Assembly: GCA_001642005.1 (NCBI GenBank)
Contig: LWCA01000039.1
Location: 1 to 64,000, forward strand
DNA length: 64,000 bases
Source of the DNA: Intoshia linei
Taxonomy: Eukaryota; Orthonectida; Rhopaluridae
Reading direction: 5' to 3'
The notes beneath the pieces were generated by a model. The model saw only the letters and a list, made by a program, of their open reading frames with translations, searched no databases and was not told the origin of the DNA. Within the stretch, counting starts at the first letter, position 1, and each line of letters starts with the position of its first letter. Positions 50,101 through 64,000 of the stretch are shown piece by piece. The position numbers were made by a program, and so were the translations under genes.

Positions 50101-50255
50101 TAACCACTTGTAACAAATGTATACTTTTTGTTTGATATTCCGTATGAGAAAAAGGGTCTACTGGGATGTTTGTTAGATATCCATGTGTCCTTGTATACAA
50201 AACATTGAATGTATTGTAATGTACCAATTATTAATAACAATTTTACCGATATCAT
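47164..50255 (-). CDS. Papain-family (C1A) cysteine peptidase, CFAD-like, two exons, 491 aa
   Basis: Exons are 50255-49283 and 47666-47164, joined in phase (..LSEQEL|VDCSW..). It is probably a secreted or lysosomal endopeptidase: a hydrophobic signal-like segment (ISVKLLLIIGTLQYIQC) follows the chosen ATG, and an upstream in-frame ATG lacks that property at its own N-terminus. Residues of about 30-290 form a long pro-region (GYISIPGAEIIQRFKEY, FYDGLIQKLYYNG) typical of counting-factor-associated-protein-D-like peptidases rather than cathepsin L. The mature domain has the oxyanion Gln290, Cys296 in CGSCWSF, His436 in LDHSVLLVGYG and Asn456 in ILKNSWSTHWG, so all catalytic residues are present. 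The inhibitory I29-type motifs before it are weak. The single intron holds a Helitron fragment. Confidence 0.88.
47820..48365 (+). mobile_element. Helitron-like 3' half in peptidase intron
   Basis: A segment near 48,016 ('gttggtgaaaaataattttt') matches 19,697 in the longer copy. The 3' end 'cttcggcagagctaggtgct' is followed by GTTTGTAC / GTACAAAACAGC arms and closes with CTAG at 48,362-48,365 before T. This is the cleanest terminal hairpin of the family in the window. Confidence 0.6.
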
Positions 50256-50732
50256 TTCGTTAAAATGTTTTAATGGAAAAGATGAAACGATTCCTTGATC
50301 AATATTGATATTATGAATGTAATTACACAGATGTGTTCTGCATATTTTAGAAACCTGGAATACAACATACACTTTATGTAAGTACACTGTGGCCGTTGCA
50401 TGTGATCATAATGTAATATATCAATTTACTTCAAATGTAAATATTTACATCATATTTTATTCAAGGGAAATTTAAAATAATTTTAATCAAAGTTACATTT
50501 TTGACCTTGCCCCAGTTTCCCAAATTGAATTTAATCTTTCGAATTGTCAAAATTTCAAGTTTTTCATAAGATACAAAATTTACATTATTATTTGTGTGTA
50601 ATTAAAGCATGTTGAAATGTTGGCATCTTTATTGTGCAATGAAATTACGAAAATACAAAATTAATAAAAACACCCATTAACCATCATAAAAAATATACTT
50701 ACACAGATACCTTTGAATAATATAAAAATGTT
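50256..50732. other. Spacer between KIFBP and the peptidase
   Basis: This 477-bp AT-rich gap separates two genes in the same direction. It should include the KIFBP 3' UTR and the peptidase promoter. I see no clear motif. Confidence 0.4.
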
Positions 50733-53700
50733 TTATTTACGTTGAAGTAGTTTACTATACAATCGTTTAATCCTAATTTCCAGCATCTCCAAACCTTCCT
50801 TACATGACGTATATTCATTCTTTAAAGACCTGCTCTGTTTGGTATTTTTTTCAACTTGATAAAAAGGACCATCCCCAGAATCGTCACCAAACTTATCGCA
50901 ATAAGCAACAAAAAAGTTGTAATAAATTTTGGCATCTTTTAATTTTTTAATTTGTTCAGACATAGTAAAATAAATACGCTTAAGCGTCACAATTCCAATA
51001 TGAAAATAGGCCAATAAATTTAGCCTCTCCTCGTCAGCCTGAAATCTTTCAAAAGTTTCAAAGTTAACATTCTGTTCCTTTACATTAGAAATACCAATAA
51101 ATTTTATAAAGTACTCTTCACATAACACGGAATAATTGTTAATTTTATTAGATAAAATGATTTGATACTTTGTCAATTTTTCTGGATCAAAATCATGGGA
51201 ATCAAACCCATCATCTTGAGCACAATTTTGAAAAATTTTAAACTTTGCAAGGGTCGAATCCGTCAAAATTTCACCCAATTCGTAATATAATTCTCTCTTC
51301 AAGTTTAAAAAATATTGAGAATTTAAAACATCAACATAATCTACATACAATTGAATTCGCCTTTGATTAAATTTACATTTGTGTATCGGATCAAATTTTA
51401 GTGCGGTAAATTTATAACATTTGCTCATCAATTGGTCCACCTCAATATAATACTGACAAAAATCATGCATTGTGTAAAATTTTTGAATCATAGTTTTTAG
51501 ATGAACACAAGAAGTAAACAACATTTTAATATCAATTAAAATCTCTTCCTTGTCATTTGATTCTAAATGTTTGTATATTTTAGCTAATGGCAGAATATTC
51601 TTAAAATTTTCAATCGATTCGTCATTCTTAAAACTTGGAAACAGGCATTCATCTAAAATGTATATATATTGTAAATAAAATGTAATCTAAACCTTTCATG
51701 TCGATGGGTATAAACTCGCACATGTACTGCATAAAGTTTGTTAGCAAGACAAGGAACCCCTTTTTAATATTTGCATTTAAAGTCTGGTATTTTTCGTCAA
51801 ATTCAGATTGGATTATAATTTCTTTGTGTTTTTCAAGTATAGAACGAGAGATACAGAGACATTCCAATGTACACGAAAAATTATCATTTGAAGAATAAAA
51901 ATTGGACAGTTGAGCACAATTTAAACTCCATTCATAATAATTAAAAGTTTTGTTGTTATTTTTATTATTCCATGAATAATTTAAATTTTTTACGCAATAT
52001 TCTGCCGATTTATCAAATTGATCGGTTCTTTCATAACAATATGCAGCAATTTCCAGTATATTAGAATATGCCAATTCAATCATATCCAATTCTGTGAAAT
52101 TTGAAATGTTCATTTGATTTTTAGGATCACATGTTTTGTTTTTTTCATTTCGATACTCATTGGCAATTTTAGATGGTTCTTCAAATAATATGTAGTTTAT
52201 TTCTGCTTCAGTGATTAAATTTTTCACGTTATTATTTTTCAAACATTCTTTATAATCTTTGTACATTTCTATCTAAAGGATAATACAAATAAAAAAAGTT
52301 TGTAGCACTGAATCAAGGTACGAATTGCTCAAAGTGAAACTTACCATTAGGTGTGTTCCATCGTTTTATATGCAAGTTATAGAACAGGAAAAGATGGCAA
52401 ATTATTCAAAAAAATTTTATCAATTTGAAATTTTTGCAGGCTGTTTAAATTTCACAAATCATACACAAACAGTTTCTAGAAAAACTAAAATATAACTATT
52501 TAACAGAATATTGATGTATTTATGATTTTCAAAAAAAAAAACAATTAGGGTTTTTGACCCGTAAGATGTGAGTTTCAGAGGTTGAAATTAAACTTGCCAA
52601 CGCCCCCGGACAAAACTGAAAATTGAAATGTAGACTTTATAAAATTCTAGGATTGGTAGTTATTTAAATAAAACTGAACACACACACACAAACAAAAATC
52701 GCGTTGCATATTGTATAAGTTAGGATTTTTCTGTTTATTCATATTCAGTTGTACACATTGCTTCATAAAATTAAAATTTTGGTTTTATCATAAATTAATA
52801 ATTAATATTAAGTTATGCATAACTTTATTCTAAAGCAGTTCAAATTAATTTTATACGTCAATGATTGACGGTCAATCTTTATCAAATTTTCAAAATAAAC
52901 TTTTTTTCATATGGTTATAGACTTATAGTCAAGAAAATATCTATTTTTATGAGAAAGGTATTATATTAACTTATTATTTAAAATCACAATCAATAAAAAC
53001 AAACGACATACAAAAAATTTAATTTTAAGAAGCAAGATGTACATTAAGGTGTTACATTTTTTTTTTAAATTTTTAGAATTTAATGGGCGGTTAGTAATCA
53101 ATGTGTGTATTTTAAGAAGCATTATGTCGCAATTAAAAATATCTAATGATACTTATCCGAGTTGCGCTCATCATTTACAAAAGAATATTTAAAATGATGA
53201 GCGCAACTCGAATCGACATCTTTGAAATACCCCATTCTAGATTATTTTATATATCATGATAATACACAATTTCCGCACTAACCGCCCTTAATTCTTTGAT
53301 GGGTGTGACACCCTGATGTACATTGTACAACTGAACATGGATAATCATAAAAATTGGCATATCATACATACAACCTCTAAAAACATCACATTAAAGTTAT
53401 ATTTGAATTTTTCTAGAAACTTTTTGTATAAGATTATTGAAATTTAAATCGTCTGCACTAAAATAAATTAAAAAACATATTTTCTTCAGTATAGCCATGA
53501 AACAATCTTACCCGTTTTGACAGTGCTTGAACTAAAAAAAGTACTAAAAATAACATTTACCATGCTCCAGATCAAAAAATCACTAAACAATAAAAATCCA
53601 CAATTTAGTAATAAAACCAACCTATAAACTATATTATAAGTAGAGCAACCCGAAAATTGCAAGAAAGCGACAAAAAAGTTTAATTGATAACGAAAAAAGT

Positions 53701-54443
53701 TACCAAAAGTTGCTAAAATTTAAATGAAAAAATTGACATGAACCCTAAAAACCACAATGAACAATAAAATATTAATACACTTATGTACTTAAAAAAATAA
53801 ATCTATCAATCTATAAATATAATGATAGTATTCTCTACACAATTCGCCAATGGTCTACTTTCATATTTTTCAAAAAATTTTATTTTAAAATAGAAGGGCC
53901 AAGGCATGAATATTGGAAATGGTTATATGTCGCTAAAATATTAAAATCATAAAAGCGCACCACTGACCAACTACAATGTAGACAATATTGTATATGAAAA
54001 TAATAACATACAATCAAATCTTTTTTTTGGATAGCTTTTTGGAATTGACATCTCAATTTGTGAACATGAGCCAAAAAATGTGCACAACAAATACTAAAAA
54101 ACTTGCATAGTCCAGATTCAATATTGAAAGATATTTGATTAATAAATTTGTCCATTTTACAGAGATATTCATAAGCTTCAGCATACATACCACTCTCAGT
54201 TAATATTACACTGAGGTGATAAAAAATAATGGTCAATCTAATGACATGATCACCATATGACATTTCAGACTCTGACGACAAAAAAGATTCTGGATCACTA
54301 GATTCGCTTTGATTTATCCAATTTTGAATCTTTTCAATTAACTTATAATATACTTTCATGGCCTCATCGTTGGAATTTTTTTCTTCTGACCATTCATAAT
54401 ACAACCCCTTTCGATAGTCTACTAAAAAATCATTCCTTTTCAT
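50733..54443 (-). CDS. KIFBP: KIF-binding protein (KIFBP/KBP), three exons, 643 aa
   Basis: KBP is an all-helical TPR-type protein that binds the motor domains of a subset of kinesins and blocks microtubule attachment. Exons are 54443-54012, 52272-51693 and 51652-50733, in phase (..KKDLI|IEMYKDYKECL.., ..DMKG/D|ECLFPSF..). Matches to the human family include EWSLNCAQLSNFYSSNDNFS, CKFNQRRIQLYVDYVDVLN, ELYYELGEILTD and IYYNFFVAYCDKFGD near the C-terminus. Length is near the human 621. The N-terminal TPRs are poorly conserved, and acidic Ser-rich text (SESSDPESFLSSESE) replaces the usual acidic loop. Intron 1 (1.7 kb) carries a MITE and a Helitron fragment, whereas intron 2 is only 40 nt. The gene is divergent from kinesin-13. 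Confidence 0.85.
52530..52725 (-). mobile_element. Helitron-like 5' fragment in KIFBP intron
   Basis: On the minus strand it starts A|TCCTAACTTATACAATATGC and runs through a GTGTGTGT stretch into 'ctcacatcttacgggtcaaa'. It is closest to the 3,190-3,564 copy. The 3' end is absent. Confidence 0.5.
53044..53314. mobile_element. 271-bp foldback MITE with a 19-bp central hairpin
   Basis: The flanks gatgtaca at 53,036-53,043 and 53,315-53,322 are identical. The ends pair imperfectly (AAGGTGTTACA against AGGGTGTCACA), and an inner pair GGGCGGTTAGT / ACTAACCGCCC extends the inverted repeat. In the middle, CGAGTTGCGCTCATCATTT (53,158-53,176) is perfectly complementary to 53,192-53,210 with a 15-nt loop. 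It lies in KIFBP intron 1 and has no coding capacity. Confidence 0.7.
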
Positions 54444-55081
54444 GTTGTGAATATGAATACTTGGTAACTATTACTTATATATATAAACATTTCCAAATTA
54501 AAAAAGGTGCAATAAATATTAACTTTAATTAACTCTATTCATGACAACTTTGAAAATTTAAAAATATGTAAATGACGTACATTATTTGATAATTATTAAT
54601 TAAACGTGTTTAATATGATTTAAATACAAATCATGAAATGAGTAGTACTCATTGAGTACCTACTCGTTTGAATTACTTTTTAAGTATAGAATCTATTTTT
54701 AGAAATTGAGTATAATTGGTGAATCCGGTCACGCTAGATAAATTTAACAAAACTTACGACAATTGTGTAAATTACAAGATAAGATTCGAGTTTAAAATAT
54801 TTTAATTTATCTTAATTTTTTCCTCCACTGACCAAAACACAGAATCACTTGACGATTTAACCAGTTTAGTAAACAAAATCGTTATAGAGTTTATCGTCAT
54901 GTTTTGTTTATTGAATCTAAATTTCCAACTTTATTTGCTAAGTTGCAAATTTTTAACTATAAAAAATTACTCCACATTGCTTAAATAAACTTTAATTTAC
55001 TAGTTATTGATCACTGTTTTATTTCAAAGCCGTAATTTTACATTTTTATGCAATTTGTTAAAATATATTTTTTACTTAGAA
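54444..55081. promoter_or_regulatory. Bidirectional promoter interval, KIFBP / kinesin-13
   Basis: These 638 bp separate the two start codons, read in opposite directions. A TATA-like run (tatatatataaa) lies at about 54,476-54,486, roughly 35-45 bp upstream of the KIFBP ATG; in such AT-rich DNA this may be chance. No other element is recognisable. A shared promoter is inferred from geometry only. Confidence 0.4.
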
Positions 55082-61289
<6,208 letters not shown>

Positions 61290-61766
61290 AATCAAAATTT
61301 TTAAAAGTTGATTTATCACAGTTTCATATTCATACACCTTCACATTATAAACTACAGTAGATTTTCTATACACCAAATAATCATTTTTTATGATACATTA
61401 ATGAATGACTATGTTTGTAACCATTTATTTAAGAATATACGAGGCGTACAGTTAAAACACCAATTTCTAGTAGTTTTTCGAGGTGGGATTTTATCGCACA
61501 TTTGATTTTTAGAAATTCAGTTCTTCAGGTCAAAAACTTCAAAAAATTATTTCTTCAAGGCAGTTTTTGACAGTGAACTACTTGTAAAATTAAAATTTGA
61601 GATACCATCATAAGCTACGAAGCATCAATGTGATGATCACACGTTAGTAGGTTAACATTGATCTGTATAAATTAATTAAACTGTTAATCACCGAAAATCC
61701 TCCGCCCAAAAACACGTTTAAAATAAAATATTATTTATTTATCAAAATTTTGTATATTAATGTATA

Positions 61767-62950
61767 CAGTGGTTGCCAAAATGATAAAGCCACTCTTAAT
61801 TTCGCTATAATTAACTGAATAACATTCATAATTACTCAAAATTTTACAAAGTGATAATATAATACATTTTTATATTAATTAGCTGTTAAAATTTATATTT
61901 TCACAATTAAATTCAAAAAACTAAGCGACAAAGTGATAAAGCCAGAATACAAAACAATTAAATGAATACATAATTTAATAATTAATACTACATCCATTCG
62001 ATTTTATTATGTCTATACACCGTTTTGACATCGAATTTGAAAGATTCTTCAAAATTATTGACTCAATTGACTCCCAGACGTTAATTATTTCTGCCTTCAG
62101 TTGCGATTTAGACGAAAACTGTCTTATCTCGCTATCTTTCCTGTAAATACGCCTTACCATGATGCCCCACATATTTTCAATGTGGTTAAGATCTGGACTA
62201 CATGATGGCCATTCGAGGATTGGTATTTTATGCTCATTCATGAACAATTTTGTCGATTTTGAACAGTGTATTGAAGCACTATCTTGTTGAAATGTAATTC
62301 CAGGGCCAAATATATTACTTCTTGAGTCAATTAAATACTTTTTTTATCACATTTTGATACTTGTGACTAGCCTGCTTTCCTTCAAGAAAAGTCAACGTCA
62401 ACTTTCCTGTAACAGAAAACCCTCCCCATACCATGACAGAACCACTTCCAGCTTGTCACTTAAAAAAGAATTCTGATTCTTGTCTTATATTATGCCAGTA
62501 GCAGTGAATTCCATCTGGACCATCTAAGTTGAATTTCTTTTCATCACTTCAAATAATTTTGAACCAATCCGTCGATTCTAATATTTTTTTTTCAGCGAAA
62601 AGCATTCAACTTTTTTTGTGTATTTTTAATAATCTAGGTATTGTTTTAATTCTGGAAAATAAAAATAAATTGGAATGTTCGAAATTGGAGTGTTCTTTGA
62701 ATGGAGCGAATAGATTTAGCATTATTTATTTTAATAGATGTCTGAGTTGCAGTACATTTTTCGCGTGTAGCAAGTCCCAAAAGCTTTTTTTATCTCGTGG
62801 TGATATACATTTAGGCTTCCCACTTGATTTCTTTTTACCGTATCCTTCGGAATCTATACAATAATTTCTAACTACATCTTTGGATCGGCCAATAATAATA
62901 CCAATTTTTCTTTCCTCTTGTTTTTGCCTTGGAAATTAAAAAAGTAGTTA
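61767..62950 (-). pseudogene. Tc1-like transposon with broken transposase
   Basis: The left end CAGTGGTTGCCAAAATGATA is a typical Tc1 terminus. On the minus strand the transposase appears in order but in different frames: GRSKDVVRNY with YGKKKSSGKPKCISPRDKKS (helix-turn-helix), FNLDGPDGIHCYWHNIR, GSVMVWGGFSVTGKLTLTFL, QQDSASIHCSKSTK (with a catalytic Asp) and ILEWPSCSPDLNHIENMWG (with the second and the acidic partner). Several frameshifts and stops make it inactive. The right inverted repeat was not found. Confidence 0.8.
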
Positions 62951-64000
62951 TTTTTGATAGCCCGGGTATTGTTGGTTTTAGGAGTAAAGTGGATTCAAGG
63001 TGTTCGTTAGAGAAAACGTTTATTGCTTTTTGGGAGGCAATGATGAAATGTCCCTAATCAAATTGTTTTTCGTTAATCTGTCATGTTTCCATGTCAGTGA
63101 TCCCGGCACAACGAGGGTCCAATTACGTAATCAAGGAGAACCCTAAATTTTGCCATTGAATTTTCCAACTTGTTGTCATTATTCGATAGGTCATTCATAA
63201 ACCGAATAGGGATAAAGGCTTTTACTAGTTTTTTGATTTTATCTTTGTCTAATTTGGTAAGAACAACTATTTCCTGGTTAACATTGAATGTGATCTAACA
63301 TGCCTTAGGGAACAGGACTCTGTATTTGTTTACCACATTATTGCTGTTGTGACACAAACTGATTAATTCGTCATTAAAATTCTCAGAAGTAAAGTTAGCA
63401 CGTGGTTGGGCGGTCATTGCCTCTAATACGAGGATGGTAATCATGATAACATCTCTTATGAACTTTGTCCTTGTTGATATTCTTAAGATATCAAATATAT
63501 TATCTATATTAAAAAGTGTGTCGATCATGCAGAAAATCTGATCTATTTTATCATTTGATAAAGAAATTCTATACATGCATGTATATTCTGAATGAACAAA
63601 TCAGTAAACATAAATGACAAGTTGTACAATAATAGTTATTTACATGTCTAGTGCAGAATTTTCACTTTCCATACGAGTTTGTTGAAATGTACGAACCCGA
63701 ATGGTAAGTTCTAATATTTTAGAAGAAGTAATTTAGAATTAAAAAATAATTTTTATAATAAAAATTATTTCGGGCCGTATGTTGCCCATCCCTGATATAA
63801 ACTAATAAAATGTGACTGCTAATTAGGGTGTGCACTTTTTACATTTTTTTTTAATTTCAAAACGTATATTTGAGTGCAGATAGATAATGTTATTTAGAAC
63901 ACAATGACGAAAAAATTTTTGAAAACGGTCGTGATTTCCTAAGGCAAAAAATTTGTCCTTTGAAGTTTATTTTTATTATTATTTATATCTTCCTATTGTA
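62951..64000. other. Repeat-derived 3' edge of the window
   Basis: No gene is supported. A 93-codon minus-strand frame (63,295-63,576) shows no domain I recognise. A terminus reading GGCCGTATGTTGCCCATCCCTG, typical in wording of hAT ends, closes at about 63,793; its left partner was not found. Confidence 0.45.

Noticed and set aside
47164-50255. Cathepsin C (dipeptidyl peptidase I) as the identity of the cysteine peptidase
   Set aside because: The active-site block is CGSCWSF with an LSEQELVDCS context and the pro-region differs from the cathepsin C exclusion domain; the CFAD-like type fits better.
63295-63576. 93-codon minus-strand frame as a gene
   Set aside because: It is repeat-flanked, has no domain, and lies among dead elements.

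Overview
The window is nuclear DNA of a fast-evolving animal. It is very AT-rich and uses the standard code, with GT-AG introns from a few dozen bases up to about 7 kb. It holds metazoan-type genes for a kinesin-13, a kinesin-binding protein (KIFBP), a Miro-like GTPase, NAA50, the V-ATPase catalytic subunit A and a C1A peptidase of the counting-factor-associated-protein-D kind. Strong divergence at otherwise conserved positions, and a dense load of hAT, Tc1/mariner, Helitron-like and Ty3 relics, suggest a derived and perhaps parasitic invertebrate. I cannot name the taxon from sequence alone. All gene models were spliced by hand, from reading-frame continuity, splice signals and recalled family alignments.

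Layout. 1-11.9 kb has no gene I can defend, only repeats and transposon fragments. 11,897-27,540 (+) is a nine-exon DUF1399/GRDP-like gene. Its 7.2-kb intron holds a Helitron-like element, a plant-type mariner, a Ty3 reverse-transcriptase relic and a CENP-B/Tigger-type helix-turn-helix fragment. 27,843-34,442 (-) is a complete 12-exon V-ATPase A gene, convergent with the first. 35,226 to about 41,724 (-) is a Miro-like gene with a foldback minisatellite in a late intron. 42,253-43,453 (+) is a short reading frame split by a hAT element with a perfect 8-bp target duplication, just upstream of NAA50 (43,793-45,750, +). 47,164-50,255 (-) is the cysteine peptidase. 50,733-54,443 (-) is KIFBP, head-to-head with kinesin-13 (55,082-61,289, +) across 638 bp. 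61.3-64 kb holds a dead Tc1 element and further repeat.

Three neighbouring genes, Miro-like, KIFBP and kinesin-13, belong to microtubule-motor biology. KIFBP and the kinesin share one divergent promoter interval, although co-regulation is only inferred. The most unusual items are the plant/oomycete-type mariner, the hAT-split reading frame, the Helitron-like family whose copies keep both conserved ends, the lost P-loop of the second Miro GTPase domain, and a kinesin-13 exon that needs a 25-nt or 73-nt intron, or a frameshift, to read through. I found no wholly new multi-gene system.
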